DNA of 64,000 nucleotides from Gerris lacustris (Eukaryota; Arthropoda; Insecta; Hemiptera; Gerridae). The translations under genes and the position numbers were made by a program. The notes below the pieces were generated by a model. It was not told where the DNA came from. It did no database searches and worked only from the letters and a program-made list of their open reading frames with translations. The stretch lies in NCBI GenBank assembly GCA_951217055.1, contig OX578277.1, positions 107,946,514 through 108,010,513 on the forward strand. The letters are read 5' to 3'. Below are positions 11,166 to 23,375 of this stretch, piece by piece. Within the stretch, counting starts at the first letter, position 1. Each line of letters starts with the position of its first letter.

Positions 11166-13061
11166 TAGCTGGGTACCCGTGCTTCGCTACGGAGTGTTAT
11201 TATAATTAGATAAGTTTAAAAACAACCATAATGAAACATATAAATTATTTTACTATGCAAGAATATCTAGATTCTATCTCTCCCACCTATTTCTATACCC
11301 CCTCCTCTTTGATAGGCTAATTTTAAAGATCCTAAATTCCCCCCCCCCCTAAAGTAAAATATGACAAAACAATATATAAAAACTATTACTCTACTCTTAA
11401 AGAGCTTTTGCATCATCAATGGTATTCATTACATTGACCCCGTATTCATTACTTGTACCATACCCCTGTGACCAAATTTAAATTTCCAAAATTCATGTAG
11501 GCTGTCATTTTCCCCTTGCATTGAAGTTTAAGTGGGCAAATTTTTATCGACATCGAACTAAAACTGTAGATTTGTATAAAGAACATACACCCACATACGT
11601 TGATTTTTATATATATAGCTACTATAAAATTCCATTTTACCCCCTCCTAAATAAAATTGTACATAACAACAATTACTTTTCTCTTAAAGTGCTTTTCAAC
11701 GACATGCATGATATGAAGGGAATCCATTACTTTGACATTTTTACACCGTACTCCTTTGTACCAAAATTTAAATTTCGAAAATTCATGTAGACAGTGACCT
11801 CCCCCTTGCTTTGAAGGGAAAGTGAGTAAATATTCATCAAATTGAGATAAAACTGTAGATTTGTATAAAAGACATACCCTCATACAGACACTCTTCTTTT
11901 CTATAAGATATAGCTATATTTTTCCATTTTACCCCCTCCTAAATGAAAATACATATGACAAAACTGTACATAACAACAATTAATGTAATCTTAAAGAGCT
12001 TTTCAACGATATTCATCATAAAGGGTATTCAGTCCTTTGACCCCGTATTCATTATTGTACCCTGTTCCCTGTGTACCAAAATTTAAATTTCGAAAATTCA
12101 TGTAGACACTGATTTTTTCTTCCTTTGAAGGTCAAGTGTTCATTTTTTGATCGAGATCGGACTAAAACTATAGATTTGTATAAAGAACATTTTAGATATA
12201 TTGTTCCATTTACCCCCCTGAATGCAAGTAAAAACAATTACTGTACACTTAAAGAGCTTTTCAACAGTATGCATCATGAAGGGTTTTCAACTTTGACATT
12301 TGTACCCCGTATTTCCTGTGTACCAAAAATATAATTTCGAACATTCATGTAGAAAGAGATCTTCCCCTTGCTTTGAAGGTCAAGTGAGCAAATTTTCATC
12401 TAGATCAAATTAAAACTGTTGATTTGTATAAAGAATATAAACACATTCACACATACGTTGACTTTTATAGTATATAGATTTACATTTCCATTTTACCCCC
12501 CTCCTAAATGAAAATATGACAAAAACGTACTTAACAATTAATGTACTCTTAAAGAGCTTTCCAACGATATGCATCATGAACGGTATCCATTACTTTGATA
12601 TTTGTACCCCGTACCTCTGTGAACCAAAATTTTAATTTCAGAAAATCATGTAGGCAGTGACCTTCACCTTGTTTGGGAGAAAAGGAGTGTAAAAATGCAC
12701 CAAATTGGGATAAAACTGTAGATTTGTATAAAAGATATCCCCTTATATAGAGATACCTACTCTTCTTTTTATATATGTATAGATATAGTTATATTTTCCA
12801 TTTTACTCCCCTCCTAAATGAAAATATGATAAAAGTGTACATAACAACAATTACTGTACTCTTAAAGAGCTTTTCAACGATATGCATCACGAAGGGTATT
12901 CATTACTTTGACCCCGTATTCATTACTTGTACCCCGTACCCCTGTGTACCAAAATTTAAATTTCGAAATTTCATGTAGACCTTGTTTTTTTCCTTGCTTT
13001 GAAGGTCAAGTGTGCAAAGTTTCATTAAAATCGGGCTAAAACTGTAGATTTGTATAAAGAA

Positions 13062-13098
<37 letters not shown>

Positions 13099-13120
13099 GT
13101 TGACTTTTATATATATAGAT
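11166..13120 (+). repeat. Dispersed repeat with five to six tandem internal units
   Basis: It opens with actagctgggtacccgtgct and continues with repeated units of about 281-310 bp, each containing a cccctcctaaatgaaaat-like start, cttaaagagcttttcaacga, accaaaatttaaatttcgaa and aaaactgtagatttgtataa. Unit starts lie near 11340, 11640, 11931, 12212, 12495 and 12805. The last unit ends in a (CA)n run at about 13064-13095 and 'acgttgacttttatatata'. A single-unit relative in reverse orientation lies at 48635-49105, so the extra units are an amplification within this copy. No coding potential; class unknown. Confidence 0.85.
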
Positions 13121-13980
13121 TTGCAAGATATATCCTTAGTAAAGAAACTAGTACATTACGTGTCTAGTGCAGAAATATATCACCGAAAGTCCGGATTAAA
13201 CGGAAACAGTTTTACGTGTAAAATATTAATAACTAGCTTCAACTATGTAAAGTATGTTAAAAGTGGACCTAAGGATCCACTTTTTAAACCTAAATTGATT
13301 TAGAATACAACTTTTCCCAACTTATTGATATAAATTCACAGTTTATTAATTATTGAAGGTACATTATTAGAAAATTATTGAAGTTTATCTGGAAAAACCG
13401 GATGTCTGGACTAGTGGGGTCTGGATTAACGAGACTCTACTGTATTTGATTTCTTATGTTATATACAATTTATTTTAGTTAATATGCTATTATCTTATTA
13501 TTATACATAGTTAATAAATATAATAAGATGGTATTTTATCAGTTACATTTTTCTGCCGCCAGTATATAAAATATTATATGCAACAAAGCAGCAAAGGAAA
13601 CATTTCTGCCTTGTATAATTCATTGCAAGCTGAGGAGAAGCCGAGGCAGTCAATTATTAAGTAAATTACCTGCCAAGGTGAAACCGAAGCAGTTAATTTT
13701 TCATAGCCTGTCCTCGCCTTCGGCTCGGAGGCTAACCTCATCACTCGTCAGTAAAATTCCATTTTGTTGCCTTGTTACATAAATAACTATTATTGATATA
13801 TGCTTACGTTCTAAAGTGAAGCTCTTTCCTAAACATCGACTTCCTAGCTTTAGAAGATTAGTCTGGGCGAACGAAGGGGCATTGACCTTAGTTTTTTTAC
13901 TTTGTCCCTATTTTCTTTCTTAGGAATCTGAGCGCACTGCAGAGTGCAAGATCAATTTTCAGCAAGCATGCAGTTTACAT
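13121..13980. other. Unannotated sequence
   Basis: Contains short GC-richer patches near 13630-13760 (such as 'cctcgccttcggctcgga', able to form a small hairpin) but no supported gene or element boundary. Confidence 0.4.
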
Positions 13981-14379
13981 CATTGTGGCCAAGCTTTTTT
14001 TTAAGTTTATAACCTCACTTCACTTCTACTTTCATAAGCAACTCTGATCTCTATCTATTTTATCTTTATTGCTCTTATTTTTTATTGCTTAACACTAGAC
14101 CAATTTCTGAATGAGGAATAAAACATCAGTAACATGTGAAGACATAGCAGTTATGTGAGTGATGGAAAAGAGAAAATACAGAAAGAAAACTAAAAGTTTC
14201 AGACATCCTCCTAGCAAAGCAGCCTGTGAAAGTAGTGATATATATATATTGCGGCCAAGTCTGATTTATGCCCCATTCAGAAAGTTGCCAAATGTTAAGC
14301 AGTGAAAGGGCAATATTGTTCATGAAAGTAGGAGTAAAGTGAGGTTATGAACTAAAGAACGAGCAGACTGACCACAATG
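13981..14379. mobile_element. Small inverted-repeat element (MITE-like)
   Basis: The left end cattgtggccaag pairs with ccacaatg at 14372-14379. Pairing continues inward: 'ataacctcacttcacttctactttcat' (written across about 14010-14036) against its complement at about 14318-14346, and 'gcttaacactagacc' near 14088 against the complement of 'aaatgttaagcag' near 14291. The length is 399 bp. No convincing target duplication was found. Confidence 0.65.
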
Positions 14380-14403
14380 TACGAGTATTATATATCACTA
14401 CTT

Positions 14404-14459
14404 GGATAGGCTTTTTTGGATAGGCTTTTTTGGATAGCCTTTTTTGGATAGGCTTTTTT
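14404..14459 (+). repeat. 14-bp tandem repeat (ggataggctttttt)x4
   Basis: Four consecutive units, one with ggatagcc in place of ggatagg. Confidence 0.95.
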
Positions 14460-15326
14460 CACGATCAGGCTTTGTTGGGGATAGAATTTTAGTGAATTCC
14501 TTTCTAGTAGACATTGACATCATTATAGAAATTATCATTTAAAATACTTGTACATCAAATACTTTTGGGTTATTTAGCAAGCATCTATACTTGGGAGCTC
14601 AGAGGAACCTACCTACAAAATTTAAAGGTCATTGGTCGAATGGTTACAGAGATGTGATGAGGTCAGTGCTATTTGGATTTTACATATATTTATATTGATA
14701 GATGTGTTATGCTTTTTATTGGAAGGTATTTGTTAAGGGAAAACTAATTATGCTACTGTTAACTATAATAGGGAGAATAAAATATATTGACTTAGGATAC
14801 TCATTGAATCGTCAATGTAGGAGATAAACCGTAATAGATTAAACCATAGGAGAGGTTGTAGGAAGTTTCTGTTGGCTAGATACCTTAATAACGTCCAACA
14901 AGCCAAGTTATCTGCAAGGTTTATCGTCAGTAAATACTGTATTATGTGCACTGTTACTTTAACTCTATTTCTTCTCAGGATCTAGCAAGCTAGTCGATGT
15001 AGAATCTCAATGCATTACAAGGGACCAGATACCCAAAAACTCAAACCCTATAAGGACCCTCTGTCCTTTCTTACCTTTAACCATTCATAGAAAATTTATT
15101 TAATATTCTGACTATGAATTTCTAAATAAATTCTATCCAAAAATCCACCACCAAAAATGCAAAAGCTAAAGAGAAAATGTTTTATCTCAATATCTTTAAT
15201 TTTAATATAGAGGCAAAAATACTTAGAGGCAAAAATTAAAAAAAATTTTATGAAATACTAGAACGTAAATTAATTCTAATCCTTATTTACTTAAAAGTAT
15301 ATTAGAGATGATTGATTAAATAGTCT
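14460..15326. other. Unannotated AT-rich sequence
   Basis: No gene or repeat boundary could be supported. Confidence 0.4.
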
Positions 15327-15540
15327 GCCAATTGGTGTGGCACATATCTTCCTCGTATCCTATTTCTTATACATTAATGATTTTATGCTTTTACTACCCA
15401 TTATTGTCAAATTTATTTAATTTTCCCACCGTTTTTAAAAACTATCTTATTTTTTTTTTTTTAATGAATTGAATTTAATGAATGATGAAGTAATTTTTAA
15501 GATATGTTGGTTCTCAAAAATAGAAATGGGAGCGATTAGA
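15327..15540 (+). repeat. Family A fragment
   Basis: Carries the hallmark 'gtggcacatatcttcctcgtatcc' block near 15339 and the aattttcccaccgttttt-like segment, then the 'taagatatgttggttctcaa' block with the middle of the family deleted. Confidence 0.7.
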
Positions 15541-17555
15541 ATGTGGGGATTTTTCTAGCTTCATTTCTTGCTATTATCGAAAGAACTCCCTGTTTGTCAT
15601 CTTAAGTGATTATACTTCAATTCTGTGCCCATATTGTCCTGACAGGGGGCCCGCGCCACTTTAACTTCAATTATTGTATTATTACGCTAATTTTAGAGAA
15701 ATAATATATATAAATACATAAAGGTATGATCAAAATAAATTAATATGGTACCTGTATTAAAAACAAAAAATAATAAAAATATGCCTACAGAAAAATAATA
15801 ATATGAAAATTAATATTGCGACTGACTGATTTCTTGCTTGCAAATTATGAGACGAAACTGTGATGTTTTATAACTTAAGAAAATAATTAAACTAATTTAA
15901 ATATGTTTAATACCATATTTTGCAAAGATGTTTTCATATTTAAATTTATTTTACTTGTTGTGTGGGAAGTTAAAACACATTTAGTCCTATTAGAAGTGGG
16001 TCCTCATGTCTCTATTAGACCACGCGCATCCAACGGGTTAAAATAGTTTTATTAGAAGGTAATGTATTGTCAAAAAAAACACATCTTTGTGGTGCAACAG
16101 CCCGTGAAGGGCCTATTCCTATCAAAGGGCTTATATAACTACATACATGTAATGGATGACACGGGGTTAATGTGGCTCCATCAGCTGTTTAAACCATACA
16201 ATTTGTCATGCGCAAAACACGCTTTAAAAAGAATAAAATTTGTTTAGAATGTCACTTATCATGCTTACAATATTGTTCATCCCTACAGCGTCAATTTCGT
16301 TATGGAAGACGGAAAAAAATAAGATCTATAATATCTCGACCCCATGAATTTTTATTTTTGTTTTATTTAAATTTGTGAAAAACGTGATTTTAGGTTTTGA
16401 TAATGGCTATAATAGTTACACAACTCATTCATACAATAAAGAGATAATAGTAATTAAATTAAAGATTAAAGGTATATCGATGTGCATTGCCAAAGGCTTT
16501 GTTAAATATTTAAAACATTACAGAAATCCGATAGTCATGATTAAACCACTCACCTATTAAAGTGAACCAATTAAATACCAACACAATATTGAATTAAAGG
16601 ATTTTTCTGAAAAAAAAAATAATTTTTTGTAATTATAGGGAGCTTTTGAAAATGTATACTTTAGAATTAGTGTTGATACAAACAGAGACAGTGTCAGACA
16701 GAATTCAAAGGAACTCTTGGTAATAATAATGCAGGGTGTCGGATGGCAGCGACCAAATTAGCAACAAAGGGAGTCTGTAATGTCACATCCGATTTTAGAG
16801 GATTCAAATGTATGTATCCATACTAAGTCCTCTTTTGTGTCTCTATTTTCATAGAATAAAAGCGTTTGTATTGTTTCAAAAGCAAACAGAAACTCTTTTA
16901 CCGAGCAAAATAATAATGCTGACTTTGGTAAAGCTATAGATACAAGTTGAAAAGTGTTCTTTTTATTTTCTCATAGTATTATATAAAGAGAAAGGATTTT
17001 GATAGCATAAAAATTCGATTATGATGAATATTCTCTTTATGAGATTCTCTGATTCTGCTTTTCAGTCTGGCTGTTATCTGTTGTCAGGTTGAGCCTAAAC
17101 TACTGTGCCAATTTCGATTATATATCCCAGAATGACATATGCTCAGAAAAATCATGCCCCAAGATGCACCGAGAAATTAAATTTGCACTAAATTTGAGGG
17201 CGCTAACTATCTAAAAAAAAAAAAAAACTTGTTGAACACTTGTTAAATATGTTCAAAAATAAATCAATTAAATGAGTTATTATGGGATTAAATACAGTAT
17301 AAATCACTATATGAGAAAGTTTTGTTCAATTTACCGGATTGGTTTTTTATTTATTATTCCTTTCATATAAAAAAAAGTTCAATTTTCTATATTTAACTAA
17401 TATTTTCAGGTTAGGGGTTAACTGAAGTGTATTAAGGTTAATTGTTAACATTATTTATCCATTACGGTATAAATCATCATCAGAAATAATAACAATATTC
17501 AATTATACTGGAGCTTAACTTAAAAATACATATAATTATAGCCAAACAGAAAATG
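15541..17555. other. Unannotated AT-rich sequence
   Basis: Two 61-codon plus-strand frames (16062-16247 and 16375-16560) have no recognisable motif and AT-driven composition. They are not called as genes. Confidence 0.4.
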
Positions 17556-17559
17556 AAGA

Positions 17560-18020
17560 AAAGGTGTGGGGCAATGAGATTATATCCCCTGTAGAGTAGT
17601 TTGGAACGATCTTTGAACGAGTTTTTAAGAATGGAAAACTAATGGAAAACTGGAATGGGAAAACTATGAAATTAATATAAATGGAAAATAATATCAATTA
17701 AATTAAATTTGCTGATGGCGTTATATACTAATAGGATCGGAGCAGACAAAAAATAAATGATCTTAATGGCGACGGGCTTAATAAGAGAAGCTAGAATGGT
17801 AGGGTTCAAAATCAATATAAAATAAATCAGAACTAATGGTGATAAATAATAGACAGGCGGAAGTAGGATTATTGATAGAAGGAGAAAGAATCGAGAAAAG
17901 ACAGAAATTAGTTTATTTAGGTCTGACATCAAATCAAGACAGCTTCATGAAAGAAATAAAGAGAAGAATAGGATTAGCGTGAAGAACCTACAATAGATAA
18001 AACATAAATTGGCCAAGTAT
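17560..18020 (+). pseudogene. Decayed LINE RT, palm-to-thumb fragment
   Basis: In shifting frames the plus strand reads KFADGVI near 17706, a decayed FADD box with the second Asp lost. Next come LIGSEQ near 17728 and RQKLVYLGLTSNQDSFMKEI near 17900, followed by KRRIGLA. The order FADD, then (V)YLG, then EIxRRIxLA is the usual C-terminal part of RTE/BovB-like or related LINE reverse transcriptases. Several stops and frame changes make it non-functional. An adenosine-rich stretch precedes it, and no ends were found. Confidence 0.65.
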
Positions 18021-18282
18021 CGACTTTCAACTGTGCGAGTTCGTTAACCAACATAATCGCTCCAGCCGTATCAAAATGGCGGACATTAAAATTCTGGTTT
18101 TAGCTATACCTTTTAAACCATTTGTAATAATGAAGAGAAACGAGAAACAAAAGCATTCATTTGTATTTTTATTGTCTCAATGCAATGAAAGGACTCAGAT
18201 GTGCCCAAAAAATCCGTTTAGTTAATAAATGTTTAAGATTTTTCGGAGGAACATTTTTTTCTTAAAAATATGCGATCTATGA

Positions 18283-18431
18283 AAAAAATAGTATACCAAT
18301 TGGTGAGGCACTTAGCTTCCTCTTATCATATAACGTACTTTATTAATGGTATGCTATCACAAACCATTATTGTCTAATTTGTTTAATTGTTTCCCCCGTT
18401 TTTTTTTAATCTCTCAAAATTGTTTTGATTT
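18283..18431 (+). repeat. Family A fragment, 5' part
   Basis: Contains 'ggcacttagcttcctcttatca' near 18309 and runs without a break into the duplicated block that starts at 18432. Confidence 0.65.
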
Positions 18432-18843
18432 TTTACGTGAATTAAAATATCAATTTAGCAAAAGATAAAGAGCGCAGATGGTTCAAATTAATCTAGGTCT
18501 ATCTGCGGGTAACTTTCAATAAACTCTAAAAGTTTCCTAGAAATCAGATAAGTTAATCTAAAGAGGGATACCAAAAAGAGGAAGTCTATATTTAACCTAT
18601 CGGGCAGACGGAGAGAGGCAGGTGCAGTTGGCGTTGTTTGGAGTTATAATCTAAATCGATAGTAAAACAGAGCAACTGTACAAAATAAAAAATACGAATG
18701 GTGTCGCGAGACACCTGTTAAAATATTCCATACGCTTTTTATTAAATATAAATCATAGACAATATTAAAATTAAAGAACACCTTTTTTCTTCATCACTGT
18801 CTTTGCGAGGGAGGCCGAAGGCCGACCGAGCTGTGGTGGGGGG
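18432..18843 (+). repeat. Direct repeat, first copy (duplicated again at 20624)
   Basis: Runs from tttacgtgaattaaaatatc to gaccgagctgtggtgggg and is nearly identical to 20624-21034. I saw only a few differences, such as ttggcgttg versus ttggcattg and tcttcatcac versus tctttatcac. The first part is family A. The end carries a small hairpin (ggccgaaggcc) followed by gaccgagc, a look shared with the helitron-like end at 20593. Confidence 0.9.
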
Positions 18844-20623
18844 CGGGCGTCCCGTTAAATTTTGCTTCAAATGGGGGAAAAGGGGTAAATTTATTTGCAT
18901 TTCTTAAGGGTTCACGGGTTCCGTGAAAAAAGTATTGGTACATGTATACCAACTTTTGGTGGATTTTTTAATTTTTTCTTTTATTTTCGTTTAAATTACT
19001 AAAAACGAGCTTGACCAAACATCGGTAACGTGGTACTTTTGAGTACGCCTTGAGGGTGAAAAGGGGAAGCAAAGGGTAAAATAAGGGTGTTTTAGGATTT
19101 TTGTTTTAGGATGTGGATTAGACTTTTAATTTGGGTTTTTAGTGTAATGTACTTAGGGTATAGTGTATTTTCAAGGAAAAATTCTTTTGGTACGAAACTT
19201 GAATGGTCAAGTATCGAAAATAGAGTCCAAAGTGACCTACGGTCAAAAAGTGCGTTTTTTAAGTACTTTTTGTTAAGTAGTTTTTTAAAAAGGGTACTAT
19301 GTTTGAAATTTCTTTGGCGGCTTTTTTTAAGCTCGCAAAGTTGTACCGAAAAGTATGCGTTCTTTTTTTCACCGACTTACCCCCTCGGGGGGGCATAATC
19401 AGGAAAAAAAAAATTAGGCGATCAGAAAAAGTACAAATTGTACAAAAGTTATATACACGTCTTTTTAAAGCCCTTGGAAAGTTGACAAAAGTGGTAAAAA
19501 AAAGTTTTAAAAAAGTTCCCATTTCAGGTCTTTTTTGGGGAAAAAACACTTTTAACGGGTTATTTTTTTCCATTTGTTTTCATGGTTGGCGTATCTCCTC
19601 CTAGGGTTTTCAAGGTACCGAGTTGGCGATTACATTTCTAGATAGAGAAAATAACCGAGCTTGCCCCGTTTTACTTTTAAATTTCAATTTCCGTGTACTT
19701 TTCGAGTCATGGTACCTCAAAGTTCGGGGTAGACGAAGGGTACAAGGGTGGTTATTTAGGGGGAAAAAAAGTTGACTCTTGTAGTAATTTACACGGGCTA
19801 ACTAAATCCGGTTTGAGGGGTAAGCGCAAACAAGTGCTTCGTGTACCTTTAGTGAAGCGAAGTTATTCGGCACACTGGAAAATGTAGAATTTTCCCGAAA
19901 AAATTCGATTTTTCGAAAATTTGAGTTTGGGCGCTCACAGTGTCCACATTTCTTGACCGATTTGAATTTCGATTGGGGCACTCAAACTGTGCACTAATAC
20001 CCTTTAGTTTAAGACCTTATTATTTTAAAAAATCGCACTATTTTCTGAGAAATTGAGAGTAAACTTTTTCCCGACTGCCGTGTCACGTGACCTCATTTTT
20101 TGGATTTTATTTCTTTGCCGCATATCATTTAAAAGGCCTTGAAAAGTACTTTAATTTCATGTTGATTATTTATTTTTTTAAAAAATTGTACGGGTACTTT
20201 TGTACCGCTTTGTACTTTTGTTTCAGGTAAAAGGAGTGAAATAATTTGTTTTATATATTATTTTATTTTTTATTTTTATTCATTAGCTTAAATAATGGGC
20301 TTTTACATTGTTTGTTTTTTAAAATATATTTTTGGTACCTATTGGTACAGGGGTACAAATGTGCTTATTATACAACACCTACTTATATGTATATCGTTGG
20401 AAAGCTCTTGATTAGACCTTTTAATGTAGTTATGTAGTATTTCGTATAATTTTCATTTTTAAAGGGGGTAACATTAAAAAATGCCCTTATTTAGCTGCAA
20501 ATACTTACAAAAAAAAATGAAAATAATTAAATATATATAAATCAAATTACAAGTCCAACATAATACATTTGGCTGACCACTAGACGGACGCAGGCTGGCC
20601 GTAGGCCAGCCGAGCCCGGCTAG
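18844..20623 (+). mobile_element. Non-autonomous Helitron-like segment
   Basis: The 3' side has the Helitron signature: a perfect 8-bp hairpin ggctggcc-gta-ggccagcc at 20593-20611, eight more bases, then the terminus CTAG (20620-20623) followed by T. This matches the family rule of a short hairpin just upstream of CTRR with insertion between A and T. The 5' end could not be fixed: no TC start preceded by A is convincing, and 18844 is simply where the upstream duplicated block stops. The interior is rich in gtacttttt-like words and carries overlapping frames on both strands near 19111-19604 without recognisable Rep or helicase motifs, so it would be mobilised in trans. Confidence 0.6.
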
Positions 20624-21034
20624 TTTACGTGAATTAAAATATCAATTTAGCAAAAGATAAAGAGCGCAGATGGTTCAAATTAATCTAGGTCTATCTGCGG
20701 GTAACTTTCAATAAACTCTAAAAGTTTCCTAGAAATCAGATAAGTTAATCTAAAGAGGGATACCAAAAAGAGGAAGTCTATATTTAACCTATCGGGCAGA
20801 CGGAGAGAGGCAGGTGCAGTTGGCATTGTTTGGAGTTATAATCTAAATCGATAGTAAAACAGAGCAACTGTACAAAATAAAAAATACGAATGGTGTCGCG
20901 AGACACCTGTTAAAATATTCCATACGCTTTTTATTAAATATAAATCATAGACAATATTAAAATTAAAGAACACCTTTTTTCTTTATCACTGTCTTTGCGA
21001 GGGAGGCCGAAGGCCGACCGAGCTGTGGTGGGGG
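20624..21034 (+). repeat. Direct repeat, second copy
   Basis: Near-identical to 18432-18843 and abutting the CTAG terminus. After it, a further 38 bp (aaaatattccatacgctttt and onward, 21035-21073) repeat a stretch found inside both copies (about 18721 and 20912), so the right junction is itself a partial duplication. Confidence 0.9.
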
Positions 21035-21059
21035 AAAATATTCCATACGCTTTTTATTA

Positions 21060-21975
21060 AATATAAATCATAAAATCACTCTGCTAAGTTATACGATACA
21101 AACTACTTATACATGGCGGAGTTAGAAAAGGGGCAAATTAGTAGTATCTACCTATGTGTACTTAGCGGAGTTAAGGCAAAATCAAAAGAAACTTTTTTTT
21201 TTATCAATAAAGCAAGCGTCTTGCAATAAATACGTATTGATTATTGAGAAAAAAGCTAATCATGATGAGTTGATAGCTAAAGAGGATGGATGAAGAGAAC
21301 AGGACTGTTCCCTACCTAACCTACCCGGCTAACTTCTCCACAGTTCAATACTCTATGTTCTCTAGTAGAGAGATAACCTTTTGTAGTGCTAACATGTAAA
21401 ATTTGAAAACATTACTCATAGAATTAGAGAAATTTATGTATAAATGTTATTACTCAATAAAGGTATTTAAAAGAAATAAAAAACTCAATTTAAAATATTA
21501 TAAAATATATCACTTCACTACAAAAAACTTTTGCTTGTATCAGATTAAAATTTTACATGCCTGTTTCAATTGTACTTTAGACGATGTGTATGAAGTTGTA
21601 TTAAAATCGTTAGGTTAAAACATCAGATATCGGAAAAAACGTTTTCTCTATTTTAAACATTAAGGGCCGCTTTAATAAATGTAGCAATATTTAGCACTTC
21701 ATAGTGGTTGTACTAAAAAAAAAACATTTATAAAAGTTGTTCGTCTCATTGAATAGATGAAGATACCTTTTTTTCCTGTCCTGGAATTGCAATTTTACAT
21801 TTGAAACTTACGTTTAAGCGAGCGTTGCGTGCAAACGCTTCGGTGGATAAAGTTATCCAACGAACTCGTCATTGGTCGGGTATTAGTAAAATGAACATGT
21901 GTACCAAATTTCAACTAAATCAGTCATCATTTACTCAAGTTATTGTCATCGGTCGGTTTTTTCGGATTAACTCCC
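21060..21975 (+). repeat. Family B dispersed repeat, long copy
   Basis: Shares with the minus strand of 52268-53150 the blocks aaaatcactctgctaagtta, atacatggcggagttagaaa and cttgtatcagattaaaattt. It also shares tgttcgtctcattgaataga, 'aagcgagcgttgcgtgcaaacg' and 'gtaccaaatttcaactaaatc'. A shorter relative lies at 60225-60968, an internal scrap at 51365-51560, and a mosaic at 8895-9180. The short frames over it are not conserved between copies, so it is treated as non-coding. The right end is uncertain. Confidence 0.75.
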
Positions 21976-22604
21976 GGTCTCCAGACGCTGTAACGTCCCA
22001 TAAGGAGTTCCAAAATAATTTGGAACTAATAAACCAGTGATAAACGTTTGATAACTTAACTCCCAATTGGCGAGGCTCTAGCTAATATAACAAAATAAAT
22101 CTTAATAATAAGATTATATTTAAACCAAATGTAATTTGGTATAAATTTGCTCTTATCCTCAATAAAATTGTTCATTGATTAACTTTTGTATTTTTCATAC
22201 TCGGGTTTCATGAACTTTCATAAATAACATATTTATAATTGGACACCTGTTATAAAAAAGATTGTATTCTTAGCGACTTTTTGTTATATAACAATAACCA
22301 AAAGTAAATTTAAACTTCCAACAAGTGAGTCAACATGACAACAATGAATACTAAAAAATGGTTTTGTTGGAAGCAACAACATTACATCGATAAGTAAGAT
22401 GTTATAAAGGCTAGACAACACAATGAAACTTAATAATAAAATCGATTTGTGTTGAATTATTAACACCAACTTGTCCTTTATTGACTCCTCAATTACTTAA
22501 CAACCTTTACTTTTCTAAAACCAAATTGAAGAAAAAAGAAAATTAAAAAAACACATTAAATTTTAACAATCTAAAAGAGTAATTAGAAGAATTATTTTTA
22601 TTAT
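21976..22604. other. Unannotated AT-rich sequence
   Basis: Nothing beyond a small inverted pair (gttccaaaataatttggaac, 22006-22025) could be supported. Confidence 0.4.
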
Positions 22605-22606
22605 TA

Positions 22607-22768
22607 AAGCCTCGTCTAGACTGCTGAACCGAACAGAGGAAACGTGCCGAGCATTGGTCTCTGCGCATGCCCAGACTGAGATGCGCATGCGCACTTTAGA
22701 TTGAGCATGCGCTGAGACCAATTCTCGGCTCGTTTTCTCTGTTCGGTTAGACAGGCTGGACGAGGCTT
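22607..22768. mobile_element. Short hairpin MITE
   Basis: Ends aagcctcgtctagactg and its imperfect complement caggctggacgaggctt are flanked by TA (22605-22606, 22769-22770), possibly TTA. Almost the whole 162 bp folds: accgaacagaggaaacg against cgttttctctgttcggt, and cattggtctctgcgcatgc against gcatgcgctgagaccaatt. The centre is GC-rich with repeated gcgcatgc words. No coding capacity. Confidence 0.85.
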
Positions 22769-22770
22769 TA

Positions 22771-23042
22771 GCCTATAATTTTTTCTGTCATAAAATATTA
22801 TGTAAATACATATTTACAAAAAGTATGTTAACTATATTTGCCATTATTTATTTTTATTTACATACAATATTTATTATGCTAAAATAGGTAGGTACAAATA
22901 CTGTAATATAAATTTCACCAACTTTCCTTTAAACTTGTTAGTTATCTGGGGCCACGGCAGTGCCCCGGCCAAGTCGAGCACAGCTGTGCCCATCCTTTAC
23001 TGGAACCATCTCAAAGCATTTTGGACCCCCTCAATTATCTAA
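22771..23042. other. Unannotated sequence with a GC-rich hairpin scrap
   Basis: Mostly AT-rich. The block ggggccacggcagtgccccggcc near 22949 can fold and resembles element termini, but no boundary was found. Confidence 0.4.
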
Positions 23043-23375
23043 TTAAAGATACTTAGGTATGTAATAGAACATTACGCGTCGAGTGCGGAAAGTAGCATTT
23101 TGCATGCAAGTGTGGAGTTTGCACCCGAGCGATAGCGAGGGTGGTAAAACCACACGAGCAATGCAAAATGCCGTTTTCGCACGAGTTGCGTACCGTACTT
23201 TATCTACGATTGTTAGATTTAAATAATAAATACAGAAACAAATAAACTTGCTGTATGTAAGTTCGTATCTCTCTCTTGATAAAGATGGCATTAATTCATT
23301 AGTTGTATTTTTTGCCGAATTAATTATTTCTGGAGGATTATTATTCTCCACATTTTCGTCAGTTACTTGATTCAC
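23043..23375 (-). CDS. Truncated first exon resembling tyrosine-recombinase-like (Crypton-type) proteins, read into repeat
   Basis: The ATG at 23375-23373 opens a 110-codon frame. Its first ~50 residues look like real protein: an acidic/Asn-rich leader, then NTTNELMPSLSRERYELTYS and KFICFC. The pattern 'LxPxxSxxxYExxYxxFxxxC' is what I associate with the N-terminal core-binding region of eukaryotic tyrosine-recombinase-like ORFs. No catalytic Arg/His/Tyr part is present. The remaining residues are translation of a foldback repeat (23082-23182) and are probably meaningless. Upstream, on the minus strand, lie a 17-bp-arm palindrome and an AT-rich leader, so this looks like a promoter plus first exon. 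The family assignment is inference and the copy is surely non-functional. Confidence 0.35.
   Translation of the reverse strand: MNQVTDENVENNNPPEIINSAKNTTNELMPSLSRERYELTYSKFICFCIYYLNLTIVDKVRYATRAKTAFCIARVVLPPSLSLGCKLHTCMQNATFRTRRVMFYYIPKYL
23082..23182. repeat. Short foldback repeat
   Basis: gtgcggaaagtagcattttgcat pairs imperfectly with atgcaaaatgccgttttcgcac about 75 bp downstream. It lies within the minus-strand frame described at 23043-23375. Confidence 0.7.

Noticed and set aside
19111..19604. Overlapping ~100-codon frames on both strands in the Helitron-like segment
   Set aside because: No Rep, helicase or other motif; low-complexity K/F-rich composition.
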